From Thamnaconus septentrionalis (taxonomy: Eukaryota > Chordata > Actinopteri > Tetraodontiformes > Monacanthidae): 64,000 nt of DNA. The notes under the pieces were generated by a model. It worked only from the letters and a program-made list of their open reading frames with translations. It made no database searches and had not been told where the DNA came from. Positions 12,493 through 23,886 of this stretch are shown here, in pieces. The stretch covers positions 22,925,944-22,989,943 of the forward strand of contig CM020502.1 of assembly GCA_009823395.1 (NCBI GenBank). The letters are read 5' to 3'. Position 1 is the first letter of the stretch. Each line of letters opens with the position of its first letter. Both the position numbers and the translations under genes were made by a program.

Positions 12493-12498
12493 TTTATT
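12493..12498 (-). terminator. pwp1: Candidate pwp1 polyadenylation signal
   Basis: AATAAA on the minus strand lies 18 bases beyond the pwp1 stop codon, implying a very short 3' untranslated region. A more distal site cannot be excluded. Confidence 0.4.
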
Positions 12499-12516
12499 CA
12501 TGATGCAACCAGACTT

Positions 12517-15500
12517 TCACTGGGAGACTTCCATTTCTGCGGCAGCTGCACTGCTTGAGGACTGTGATCCTGCGTTTGCCACCAGGCGTTCTCGACTGCC
12601 AAACACCTCAGCCACTGAAAGAAATTCAAAATAAGACATTGAAACACAACATTTGACTACGTACCTACTGCAAGCACTGTGGTTTCACTTGACAGAAAAT
12701 ATTTTCAGTGGCTCAATTTAAAAAAACAAACAAAAAAAAACAAAAAACACTGTACCTGCTGCAACATCACTTATATCCCACACTCTTAAGCCATCTTTCT
12801 GTCCTCCAAAAGCGTAGACAAAAGGCAGATCCGGGCAGCAAGAGGTACAGAACACAACACCCTGTTGACAGGAAGATAAATAAGTTACAGGATGACAAAT
12901 TAGCAAAACATTGCAATTCATTTTAAAAACAATGTTCAAACTGACTTTAGTGTTGAAATGATTAACATGTTAATTAACAGGTGTCATGTGCTCCCTACCA
13001 TTTTCATATCCCTTGAGTGTATGAGGCTGGGTTTGTTTCCCAAAATGTCCCAAATTTTAACATGTTTGTCAGATGAAGCAGTGACCAGACATCCTTTAAT
13101 CTGGCTACTAAGGTCTAAACCTGCAGAAACAAAATAAGATTATTAAACACCATATTGCACATGTTAAAACAGAATCACACATTTTTGCCAACCTGACACT
13201 TCTTCATCGTGAGCTCTTAATGTGAACACGGGTTTATCTGAGCGCGCATCCAGACAGTAGACAAATCCGTCCTCTGTGCTGGCCTTAAAAAAAAAGAAAA
13301 AAAGAAAGCAAAATCCACATTAGGGGTACATTTTAACATATAAATGTGTGACTCATCTATGAGTAGAAAAAATAAATACAATAAAAACAGACAATATTTT
13401 CCAAGAATATTTTTTTTCTGGACCAACCAGAAAGTTGCAGGGTGAGAAATGGTTCCACACCAGACGCTCCACTTGACCACTGAACCTCCAGGTTCTATAG
13501 TTGCTGTCTGGACTCCGGCAGTCATACAGGATTGCTGTCCTGGCATGACAAAGATGTTTGCTCTCAAACTCATTTTATAGAACATAGAAACATGTTATTG
13601 TCACCACAATGTGCAAACTCATGGCGAAACTAGATTCCACTTACTTGTCATATGATCCTGAAATCAGAGTCTGTGCCTCAAATGGATGGAATTTTAACGT
13701 CTGAACCTGAAAGATTATCATTTTCAGCAGCAGAAGTACGCAGCACCAAGACCATCCCTTGTACTGAATCCACAGTGACCCTCTACATACCTTATCTGTA
13801 TGCCTTCGCAGAGTTGTAGCTGGCCTGCCTTGAGAAAGATCCCACAAGATAACGGTGTCGTCGGCCGATCCACTAGCCAACACGTTTCTGAGGACGAGAA
13901 ACGCAGAGTTTGCATTATCGAAATAAGATTGCAAAAAAAGTTTAAATTGCTTTTGATTAGTGAAAGACCAACATGGCCACAACAATTACCTGATAAGTTT
14001 GTTCCAGGATAAATCTAACACTGCATCTGTGTGTCCCTCAACAGGCTCTGCTGCTGCTGAAGCTCCCTTCAAACAAACACAAGTGAAGAACAAGACAATT
14101 CATCATATGGTCATTGTGTTGGTGTAATGTCAAAGTTTGATACCTAAAACATTTCTTTAAATCCAAAGAAAAGTTTGTACCTTTTTGCTCTTCTTTTTCT
14201 TTTTGGCAGCCTTCTTACTCCCCAGTGAGAAGGCTGGCTCTAAACAGTCCACCACATCCAGGTCCCACACATCTATCTGAGGGGTCATATTGCCCACTGC
14301 TACAAAGTTGGCTGAAGTAAAGAGTCAGAAACACAGTGAGATTTTTTTCTCTGTGCACAAAAAACAGTTTCAACATCATTAATCACAATTAAAGACAAGT
14401 CGGGGTTGTGGAATGAATGCACAATTTCCTACCAGATCCTTCTCCAGGGTTTGGGTCAAAGTTTAACCACTCTAAACACAGTGGGTATGCTGGCAGCAGA
14501 ATATCATGATGAACATAGAGGGAATCTTCCTCAGAATTATGAACTGTGAGGAGAAATTGTTTCACATTAGTGTAAGATCATTTTCAACAAAGGCAACAAT
14601 ATCCTCACAAAGCATTTCTGCTGTTTAATGACCAAACATACCATGGACCTCCAAATGGCAGCAGTCTTTCTCTGCACGGCCAGTTAGGATGAGGTTGTCA
14701 TTTGGCTTGATTTGAAAGTCTTCTCTTTCATACTGGTCCTAGTGTAAGTAAAAAGTAAAGTCAAACACTGTGAACTGAATAGATATATTTTTTGAATGAA
14801 TTATCCTTAGAGGCCACCTACTGTGTCTTTAATGGAGACATATGGATCTTCCTCATTGCAGCTGTACACTGTAAGCCCAGCCAGACTGTCTCCCAAATTA
14901 GCTGTCACTAAAATTAAACAGATAAACAACGCACACTCGCTTAAGATACAGTACAAGTGTGTGGAGACACTGCAAACATCCTGTTAAAAATAAATAAATA
15001 AAAACATCCTAACCTATATCCTCTTCATCATATTTCTCCAGTTCATACTCCGCCAGCTCGTCCTCTTCTTCTTTATCTCCAGCATTCCCACCCTTGGGAA
15101 CTTCAGTCGAGTCAGCTGTGTCACTGTCAGGATTCTGTTCAGTGACGATACCTTCATCCTCCTCTTCTGCCTCCTCAGCTGCTTGCTCTCTGATTTAGAT
15201 GATATAATAACAAAGATGGCATGTCAAACACACTGACATCGGTGGTTATTTATAAAAGAGTTTGGGAGAAAAATGAATCAAAATGATAATGTTATGGTAC
15301 CCCAGCTCTTCCTTCGCTTCAGTAATGATGCGTTGTAGCTCCTCCTGGCTCAGCTGAACCTGAAATTGCACAAACAAATTGTTGTTTAGGAGTTCAATTG
15401 GATCTATTGATATGGTATTTCCTGTGTGTGTTAGTGTTAATAGAGAGATAAATGTTACATTTGTAAATAACGAGCGTTTATATAGTCACATAGAAAGCAT

Positions 15501-16083
15501 GTTTATTTTCGGGGAGGGGACCACATTGCACCAACACGTATGTATATCTATTAGCACAGAACGTGGTTCTGCTCAGGATTTTATATTTTTTACCGTGACG
15601 TCAAATGTGGCGCAAGAAACGTGACGTGATCAAGCGGGACCTCGGAAACGTCATACGATTACACGCAACAAAATCTTGGAAAATCATGTTTAGTATTCCC
15701 AGTGGAGAAAATGTCCAAAAACTCACAGCTGCAACTTCTATTACATTATAATATTCGAATGTACCTTTAACTCAGTAGGAATAATGAAAACTTCATCGAG
15801 CTCGTTACTGTAATGCAAAACGTAATACTTCCATTTGGGTGGTGTTACTTTTAGCAAAGAACCAGAGTGACAAAATTGTGACAAGTTCAGCTTCTACATG
15901 ACTTCCTCAGTTGCGTATATATAAGGTCGGAACTTCAGCATGGGGAGTAATGTTGACAGAATAGCCGCCAGGCGGCTAACGGGAGCTAGCCCAAAATTGT
16001 CCAGCAAGGTAACTTACTTTGTCTGGAGTTTCTTTAGCGACGCCTCGCGGAACCCATCCGACACACGTGATCTGGGCGCTCAT
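12517..16083 (-). CDS. pwp1: Periodic tryptophan protein 1 homologue, WD-repeat, 496 aa
   Basis: Fifteen minus-strand exons were rebuilt: 16018-16083, 15301-15359, 15014-15189, 14822-14907, 14642-14738, 14433-14543, 14181-14311, 13990-14066, 13791-13887, 13645-13706, 13428-13539, 13193-13283, 12999-13120, 12756-12861 and 12517-12614. They total 1491 bases (496 residues; human PWP1 has 501). The N-terminus [20 protein letters not shown] and the acidic segment rich in Glu/Asp before [14 protein letters not shown] are typical. WD repeats follow, with [19 protein letters not shown] and LRVWDIS blades, and a Lys-rich insert [10 protein letters not shown] within the propeller. PWP1 is a nucleolar protein linked to rRNA transcription and ribosome biogenesis. 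Every intron is GT-AG and no frame break was seen. Confidence 0.95.
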
Positions 16084-16162
16084 TGTGATACCTGTAGTTT
16101 GTGCAGCAAATATTAAGACATTCACCGCTAGTGTGCGAAGGCACCGCTTTGGGGCTCACGTG
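16065..16162. promoter_or_regulatory. pwp1: Two CACGTG E-boxes at the pwp1 start
   Basis: CACGTG occurs at 16065-16070, inside the first coding exon, and at 16157-16162, 74 bases upstream of the start codon. This is the Myc/Max and USF binding sequence, a reasonable element for a ribosome-biogenesis gene. Function is inferred from the motif. Confidence 0.4.
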
Positions 16163-17101
16163 TGCATACACCACACAGTGGTGGAGTCGGGAGGTGGGTG
16201 CTTGCTTGTCTTCTTCGTCGAACGGTTTCCCTATTGGCTCTTCTACGAAAAACTGAATGCTGCCCCCCAAAGTCGAGAAGTGGACGCGTAAATATAAGTA
16301 CGCAAGATCTCTGTTCTAATGAACTGCACATTTATCTGAACAAGTCGATAACAAATTGCAATAGCTAAACTGTGACAAAATGCATTCTAAACTACGATAA
16401 CACCTAATTGGTGTTGGTGGCTTCCAAAAGAACATGTAAAATCAGAATTGACCGTTTTTCGATTCAAGGAAACTTCTTTCAACCTCATGATGCTGACTCG
16501 CACGCACGGACACAAATTATGTTTAACCGTTTAATGCAGCTTACGTCACTGTTGTGATGACAAATGACACATTCTGTCAGTGCTACAAAATGAGGACTAT
16601 CTTAGAAATATGTATTTTAAAAAAATCTACATTGCATCAATTGACGCAAAGTGTCATCCTGCCACAGATTCACAACCTGAGATTCACAGTGTTACAACCC
16701 AATGACTACATTACCAGTTCTGCTCTTATGTGGGTTAATGGCAAATACAGGCACAGGTGAACGTAGCGGGTTGCCCCTATGACGATGGAAATTCACAAAT
16801 CATGGGAAGACATTCACAGAAATACAGTGGGCACCAGAACGGATCGAGAATAGATCCCTGTAGAACAGTGTAGGAGAAAACACAAAGTTATACAGTGAAC
16901 TGTTGTGTTTAACCAGAGAAACATCACATTTTAATGCAAACATGGGTTGCCCAGAGATATGGACAGTCAGTCTTACGTTGAAAAAAGTAGTGGAAAAATG
17001 TCAGAATAAGTTGTGATTACACAAAACCAAAAGGTTGTGCAAAAGTTATAAATTCTTTTCCTCTCCAACGGCATTCTTGGTCACACAAATGAGCTTTCTC
17101 C
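16163..17101. other. Spacer between pwp1 and slc5a7-like gene
   Basis: No exon recognised. The left part should be the pwp1 promoter and the right part the 3' untranslated region of the slc5a7-like gene. No clear AATAAA was found on the minus strand close to its stop codon. Confidence 0.6.
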
Positions 17102-20100
17102 TCACTTATTACAGCTCGTCCCCTCCACGTCTGTGCCGACAGGAGCCATGTAAACCACGTTTACGTCATCTTTGTGGTCTCGTAGTTTTCTCTTCAGCAG
17201 CCCCTTGTCAGACAGCCACAGTGCGAGGCGTGACACGGACAACAAGGCCATGATGGCGATGAGCATGATAGCTGTACGAAAGGGGAACAGGCGCTGGCGG
17301 TGACCGTCCTCCTGTGTCTTGTCCCACGGGAGGGGCAGCAGGTCTGGCAGGCCAATCAGCGGCTCTCCGATCAGAGTTCTCAGCAGCAGCGCCAGTGCAC
17401 AGCTGAAACAGGCCCCGTATTCATTCACGTGTTTTGATAGGAAGAAGACACATATGACCTGGGGTACCATCATGGAATACATGACATCTGTGCTGATGAT
17501 CCACAGCTGATGGACAGACTTGGTTGCCATGGCAAGGCCAGCTGCCAACAGGCCGCACACGAAGATTGACAACTTCACCATCAGGATGACCCTCTTTTCA
17601 GATGCCTGGAAAACAAATTTGAATTCCAACATTGCCGGCAGATATGAAATAGCATGTCTACATTTTTAATGATACAGCAAAGAGTCCTCCTAATGTGGAT
17701 AATAATGTCATTGTTGACTTTGCTGAAATGAATTAATAACTTGCACATTTTCTCTCTATTCAGAGAGGGTGCCAGTGATTATGGCGTCATCACCACTCCT
17801 CCCCAGCACCTGTGTGAAGATGATGTTCTTGAAGATATTCCGACCAAGGAGGGAAGCAGCAGAAAGCAGCACAGAGTCGACTGACGACATCACAGCGGCA
17901 GTAATCGATCCCAGCCCAATCAGCGAGACGTAGAAAGGGACGAGATGTTGAAGGACAATTGGCAAGACCATACCAGACTGTCCATTTTCAAAAGGGCTGG
18001 GCGAACCATAGGTGGTCTGGTTCCAGTCTGAAAGAACGTTGAAAGCTCAGTTAAGACTAGTTAACATGGGTGTTTCTTCACTGGCCTCAGCCTGATGTAG
18101 TGGGTGCTTTGTCTGTGTCAACGTTGCCATGTGAATAAATATAGGATAAACATTTCTGCATATGAATGAAAGTGTCATTAATGGTAACAAATTTCCATGG
18201 CAAGTGGCAGTAAAATTTTATTTTTATGTTCTGTGCAATGAAAGTAGATGTCTCAGAAAGTGCTCTCTTGCCTAACAGTTCCCCCTGATTTTTCAGATGC
18301 AGTTTCTAGCTGACAATGCACTATATGTATTGAAGCCACCACCAAAGATATGTAAATATGTAGATAAATATTTGAAAAAAAGTAGCTACTGGTTGACGCT
18401 GCTGCAGCTCCAATGATGAGTAGTGGGATGCCAAGGATCAAACAAAATGCTGCCCCAACATAGCAGGTGATTTTGGCTTGAGCATCAGTAGCCGTGGACA
18501 GGATTCTCTGATAAAAAGCCTGATAACTGGCCCCTCCAATGGCCTAAAAGTAAAGAATCCTGTTAAAAGACCGATGATGAGAAGATTGATGATGAGTTTT
18601 GATCACCTGCTTAATAATACATTTTTTAGTAGTTAGCAGCACCAGCACTACCCACGTTGGTGCCCAAGATGAAATCACTCGCACCTTCTGAAGCGTCAGT
18701 TTAAAAAGATGGTAGGTTTTAACAGTTTAACAAGTTAAACAAATCAAACGTAATAAATACTTAACTACAATGTCTCAAAAGTGTAATAAAAATAACTATG
18801 GGAGTAATGTAACTTATACTAATACCAGTAAACTATAATAATTAAAACATATGTGACCTGCCTCTTGACCTGACCTCTGACTTGTCTGACCTTGATATGA
18901 GCCCCCCGAACATGTCACATGACTAACAAAGAAAAACATGTCTCCTCTTATTTATTTTAATATTTGGTCATTTTTAGGGAAGTCCCAATCACATTTTTTG
19001 CCCCCAACCATTTGACTTTGATTATCCACTGATTCCGAACCCCGATCTGATATTTTGGCAATGGAGAAGTAGAAGAACTACTTCAAGATTTTATTTTAAC
19101 AACAGTACCCTGTACCCAACATCCTCAAACCACAGACCACAAAGAGAATCATTCACTAAGTATCTTTCTACAATCACCATTTTCCGAAGAAATCTGTAAA
19201 ACCTTCCAACAACACACCAAGCTAGAAAATGTTCTGAGGTCAGTTCTTTGAGCCCAGCAAGAGATCTGATTGGTTGAGTGCAGGGAGCTACGTGGTGGTC
19301 AAAATGCTCTCTCTCTGTAAGGCAGCAGCATTCAGCTGAGCACCCAGTATTAAACAAGTATTAAACATGGTCACCCTGCCCTCCCTTTTTTCCTTACCAG
19401 AAACAGTAGCTCATCCATCCAGGTACCTATGTCCTCTGGCTCCAGCTTGCCCATCCATGGTTCCTGGTACAAACTGGTTAGTGCAGCCTCAGTGATGTTG
19501 GAAGTGGCGGGGTTTGTCACAACAAAAGGCACGCAAACCCACTGCAAATAGGAATAAAAGCAATGCACAGGTGCTGGAAAAATGTATAGACAAGATACAG
19601 CACTTGTTCGTACGTCTGTAGTTATGGTTGTATAGGTAAACAACATAGATATGACTGGAGATGTTTGTCTTCAGCTGTTCAGCCTTCACTTTTTCATGCT
19701 TCTTTTTATCAGAAAACAAAACCACTCTGCCTTGCAGAGCGTCATGTGGCCCGGCCAGCAGCACACATCACTTCTTTAGATTATAACATTATGACAATAG
19801 ATGATAGGTATGAAATGGATGTACCAGGCTGACGAACACAAAGGAAAGCTGGATGACATCGGTGTAGGCTACAGAGTACAGCCCTCCCATCAGAGTGTAG
19901 ATGATGGCCACAGCAGCAGAAATCCCAATAGACAGGTACAAAGGGATGTCCACCATCATGCTAACTGTCAGTCCTGCACACAAGAACTTAGCTTAGTGCC
20001 AGTACTAGCTAGTTCAAATTACTGTGGCAAAGCTGCTGTGCACAGAGCATTGTGGTCCAATATGAACACGTGCCGAAAAAAGGCATGTCCATTTTGCTAA

Positions 20101-21487
20101 AACTCTACAAACAAACAAAAATGTCATTAAACCTCTGGTGAGGTATTTTAGAGGACAGAAAGAAACCTGGACTTGGGAAACAAGGACACAGGCTGTCCTT
20201 GTTTCCGCTGTGGTTTTAGCTTACATCTAAACATGCAAGAAGTTTATTGAGAAAACTCCTCCTCACTCACCCAGTATACCAAGAATACAAGCTGCCCACA
20301 TGACATCAGCAATGAGAGCAGGAATGAAAATAAAGGCCGCCACGGTGTTGCCGTATTTGTTTTGGAAAGGATCCATGAGGGTGACATAGTTCTTCGAGCG
20401 TATCGGTTTGACAAAGAAGAGCGCCCCTGCGGAAAGAAACATGTTCAAAATCAGCTCAGTGGAAGTGCAAAGGCAGGTTGCTCTGCTGAAGTAGCGTAAA
20501 TCCATACTGCAAGAATAAAAAATCAAAGCTATAGAGCAGGGGTCACCAACCTTTTTGACACTGAGAGCTACTTCATGGGTCCTGAGCCGTATGAAGGGCT
20601 ACCAGTTTTCCTGAAATAACAAACTCTCTGAGTTATATATTATTATTAATGATACTCTTCTATGTGAAGACACTTATCAAGCTCATGAGTTCTCAATAAT
20701 TATCAAAAATGACTTAACAAGGTTGGATAAAATTGAATTTTAGACACAGCTCAACGAGCTGTGCAATTTTTCAAACGGGTCTGCGGGCTACTCGTGAGGT
20801 CCTTGGGGGCTACCTGGTGCCCGCAGGCACCACATTGGTGACCCCTGCTATAGAGGCTTTCAGAAGCTGTCGGACAATAGGTCTCACTTACCTAAAATCA
20901 GATTGAAGATGCAGGATATTGGTGCCAAAGCCCAAACCAAGCCTTTCGTCGGATTGTACACCATCTCGACAGTGGTCAAAATGAAGCCTCCGCCGACCCA
21001 AGTAGCTGCATAACATTTGTCCAAAGTAAAGGCAGTGAGAGATCTGTGTATGTGCTTCTGCCTCGACGACTTTGACAGGTGAGGAGCAGCACTGCATTGA
21101 AATAACATCTTTTCCGCCAATGTCTTTGACTGGCTTAATTTTTTGTGCTTTATTTAAGACCAGGGATGGCTTTACAATTGGCTATTTGATTTTTAATTCA
21201 ACAATCAGTGAACCATTAATAGCGTTACATTGTGATCTGCTTTGACTTTTTGCTCTAAAAAAGTTGCACAGCATCATTATCAGCAGTGTTGTTCATCGTA
21301 TACCTGTCAAGGTGAAAATGCTGACCACGACATTTAGATTCCGTCCTCCAACCATTGTAACCTCACTGCGGTTGCGTGTGCACTTCTTTTCCTTGCGACT
21401 CGACTTTCTAGAGGCCCATATTCCAGTAATCAAGACAATGAGGTAAAACACTGCCATTGAAAGCAGCACAGGCCAATTTGTCTGCAT
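17102..21487 (-). CDS. High-affinity choline transporter 1-like, SLC5 family, 540 aa
   Basis: Eight minus-strand coding exons (21304-21487, 20892-21005, 20271-20426, 19825-19973, 19398-19541, 18390-18543, 17810-18027, 17102-17605) join to 1623 bases, 540 residues. A noncoding 5' exon appears to end with a donor at 21639. The protein aligns along its whole core with SLC5A7 (CHT1): [37 protein letters not shown], and [21 protein letters not shown]1 is a sodium- and chloride-dependent choline transporter of cholinergic terminals with about 13 membrane segments. This copy diverges from SLC5A7 in many loops and has a short cytoplasmic tail ending DVEGTSCNK, where human CHT1 (580 residues) has a longer tail with trafficking signals. 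It is therefore a paralogue, and choline as substrate is inferred. An hAT-type element sits in its third coding-side intron. Confidence 0.88.
18544..19397 (-). other. Large intron of the slc5a7-like gene
   Basis: This 854-base intron between the exons at 18390-18543 and 19398-19541 holds no recognised coding sequence or clear repeat. It is unremarkable AT-rich DNA. Confidence 0.6.
20537..20847. mobile_element. hAT-type MITE, 311 bases
   Basis: The element begins CAGGGGTCACCAA and its right end is the reverse complement of the same 13 bases. It is flanked by perfect 8-base direct repeats CTATAGAG at 20529-20536 and 20848-20855. Eight-base target duplications and CAGGGG-type ends are diagnostic of the hAT superfamily. 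There is no transposase frame, so it is non-autonomous. It lies in an intron of the slc5a7-like gene. Confidence 0.92.
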
Positions 21488-21638
21488 GTCTGGAATACAC
21501 AAGACCAAGAGTATAACATTTCAACAGTGACTTTCTGGATTTTGTAGTTTTTATGTTTCTTTGTAACTTTCAAATTCACTTTACAGAAAAAATAAAATAC
21601 ACAAAATAAACAAGAGCTGTTGTATAAATAATACTTAC

Positions 21639-21720
21639 TGGTCTGGTGTGGCTCGTCTGTGCAGTTTTTAAAATTCCTAGCAGCTTTTTCCACCCAAGTA
21701 TTAGCCTTCAGTTTCTAACC
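21639..21720 (-). other. Probable noncoding first exon of the slc5a7-like gene
   Basis: On the minus strand a strong donor (GTAAGTA) starts just below 21639, and the coding start exon at 21487 is preceded by a good acceptor (TGTGTATTCCAG). This predicts a noncoding 5' exon ending at 21639. Its transcription start is not determined, so the upper bound is approximate. Confidence 0.45.
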
Positions 21721-22023
21721 CAACACGTCTGACAACTTTTTGTGGCTACCTATAATACAGTTACGCCCCCAAAACAACAGTATGACATAAGGGGGAGGAA
21801 CTCTTTTCTTCTCAAAAAGAAGAAGAAGAAAAGAAAAAAAAGGTTAACTCTGGTGGTTCATTTGCTACGACAATCAACACGTTTGTCTTGCATTAGCTGA
21901 CTACGAAATTCCCAGTTGATTGCAAAGAAGTTAATTCAAAAACCGGGTCCGTACCGATGGCAGTCCAAAGGACGCGGTGGTTCGCTTGGTACTGAGCCGG
22001 AACACTACATCAGTTTAAGCCAG

Positions 22024-22157
22024 GGCTTCTCAATTGTTTTCTGCCCCCCCCTCGAAAGATGAAAATGTTTCCCCGCCCCTCGCCCCTTCACTCCCCCATC
22101 ACTCCCCCCTCATCCTTGTCTGAGCTTTTAGGAGACTTTCTTTGGTCTCATTTTTAT
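22024..22157. mobile_element. Degenerate hAT-like end with C/T-rich flank
   Basis: The sequence starts CAGGGCTTCTCAA, similar to the terminal repeats of many vertebrate hAT elements (CAGGGGTTCTCAA), and continues with C-rich DNA. No matching right end was found, because the next element abuts it. Weakly supported. Confidence 0.35.
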
Positions 22158-22221
22158 GGAAGCGTATTGCATTCACTTGGCAAATAAAAAAAATTATCTG
22201 TTTTTCAGTGTAATTATTTCA

Positions 22222-22496
22222 GTTTTTCGTGCTATTTTTTTTCCAGCCCTGTTTTCCGTGCTATTTTTTTTCTGCCCTGTTTTTCGTGCTAATTTTTTTC
22301 CGCCCTGTTTTTCGTGCTAATTTTTTTCCGCCCTGTTTTTCGTGCTAATTTTTTTCCGCCCTGTTTTTCGTGCTAATTTTTTTCTGCCCTGTTTTTCGTG
22401 CTAATTTTTTTCCGCCCTGTTTTTCGTGCTAATTGTTTTCTGCCCTGTTTTTCGTGCTAATTTTTTCGGCCTGTTTTTCGTGCTAATTGTTTTCCG
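22222..22496 (+). repeat. 28-base minisatellite inside the transposon
   Basis: About ten tandem units of the form TTTTTCGTGCTAATTTTTTT followed by CCGCCCTG. The left copies are more diverged (CTATTTT variants) and the central copies nearly identical. Three diverged inverted units occur at about 22930-23025 near the other end of the element. Confidence 0.9.
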
Positions 22497-22566
22497 AAAC
22501 TATTTTCCCGAGTTTAGAGAGCATCGGAAACAATCGCATTCATTCTTTCAGTGAGAGCTAGATATA

Positions 22567-22929
22567 ATGGAAGCAAACATGGCCAGCTTGTTCAGTTCAA
22601 TCAAATCCTATTTTGACATGGGTTTAAGACACTGGGAAATAGTCCTGTCTTTAAGTGACATAGATGGCATTACAATCAGTTTATCAACTTTACGTAGGCA
22701 TCTGAGGACTTTGCGGTTGTTTCGAAGGAAAGCCCATTCAGACACTCTCGACATTGCAATGTTTCTCCGGGATCAATTGGATAAATACGGCATCATGGCT
22801 CCATGGATACAAAATGATGCATTTGAAGTGCATTCAGACTGGCTACGTGGTGACATGTGTCACCACCGTAGAGCACATCCATGCCGTAGAGTCACCTGTC
22901 TACTGTTTTCTCGCGGGATTTCAAAATAA
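22567..22929 (+). pseudogene. Truncated, frameshifted transposase fragment
   Basis: Starting at ATG 22567 the frame reads MEANMASLFSSIKSYFDMGL and continues through a helix-turn-helix-like region with STLRRHLRTLRLFRRK. Near 22790 homology jumps to another frame that reads HGYKMMHLKCIQTGYVV, a block that follows in intact relatives as I remember them. The rve-type catalytic domain expected further on is missing. The copy is therefore dead: one frameshift plus an internal deletion. Confidence 0.65.
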
Positions 22930-23171
22930 AAAAAAAACAGGGCGTAAAAAAATTTACATGGAAAACTGGGCTGGAAAGAAATTAGCACGAAAAACAGGGC
23001 AGAAAAAAATTAGCGCGAAAAACAGAAATAATTACACAGATATTAAACAGATATTTTTTTTATTTGCCAAGTGAATGCAATACGCTTCCGTAGACCTTGA
23101 CCCTAAGCCAATAGCCGCATTCTTGTTTCTCTTCTGTTTGCATCAATACTTCCTACCAATATTTGCATTTA

Positions 23172-23172
<1 letters not shown>

Positions 23173-23236
<64 letters not shown>

Positions 23237-23243
23237 CATACAG

Positions 23244-23280
<37 letters not shown>
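23173..23280. repeat. (CA)n/(TA)n compound microsatellite
   Basis: Directly visible run of about 28 CA units followed by an interrupted TA run. Confidence 0.95.
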
Positions 23281-23284
<4 letters not shown>

Positions 23285-23532
23285 TCAAGATGGTTGACTT
23301 CATTGCATTGTGACAATATCTCATTACATCATCATATCATCACACGCCTGGCATGAGCATGGAGACAGAAAAAAAAACCACATTCTACCACAGTCAGTAG
23401 AATTTATTTACCAGACAACAGAGGAAATTTTGGTTTTAGCATATTTTTTTTTTTTTGTTCAGTAAAATTGACTCTTCCCTTTTTAATCATCACATCAGCA
23501 GAGTAATCAAGTGATTTTTTTTTTTTTTTAAA

Positions 23533-23886
23533 TCAAAACTTCAGTTGTTCTTTTCTAAAGACAAGGGTTTTCTTTTCACTCTAACCTTTACATGTTTCGG
23601 CAGTACTGCCGCCTTCTTCAGAAGTGTCACATGCGTGACATGCCATGGTCCCCGAGCCATGAACCGGTTCAAGGGAGCGTACATGCTCTCTCACACCAGG
23701 AGCGGCATTTTGGAGCGGCAAACAAACCTGTCAAATCCGACAGGTAGGTCACGCCTCGGCAACATCAGTTGATAAGATGCGTTCCACCGCGTGACACTTC
23801 TGAAGAAGGCGGGAGTACTGCCGAAACATGTAAAAGGTAAGAGTGAAAAGACAACCCTTTTCTTTAGAAAACAACTGAAGTTTTGA
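23533..23886. mobile_element. Foldback element with ~97-base inverted arms
   Basis: Arm A (23533-23630) and arm B (23791-23886) are reverse complements at about 90 percent, separated by a 160-base spacer. Both arms carry TTCGGCAGTACT-type cores and the motif CTGAAGAAGGCGG...GCCGAAAC, oriented outward. Similar CTGA-stem-GAAAC motifs occur in the ends of Penelope-like retroelements, so this may be a head-to-head pair of such ends. There is no protein-coding frame. Confidence 0.75.

Larger units (their letters stand above)
22158..23089 (+). mobile_element. Inverted-repeat DNA transposon remnant with integrase-like N-terminus
   Basis: The left end GGAAGCGTATTGCATTCACT and about 45 bases in total recur in inverted orientation at the right end (23047-23089) with one or two changes. 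Both ends are flanked by TA (22155-22156 and 23091-23092 with one intervening base). Inside, about ten 28-base units follow the left end and about three inverted units precede the right end. A reading frame from 22567 encodes a helix-turn-helix-like N-terminus of a transposase related to teleost integrase-core (IS3EU-like) proteins. The catalytic core is absent. The superfamily name is from memory and less certain than the structure. Confidence 0.8.

Noticed and set aside
22222..22496. CRISPR array
   Set aside because: The 28-base units are directly adjacent without spacers and lie in a eukaryotic transposon.
22567..22929. Functional gene encoding a helix-turn-helix protein
   Set aside because: It lies between inverted terminal repeats, has a frameshift relative to relatives and lacks the catalytic domain, so it is a transposase remnant.
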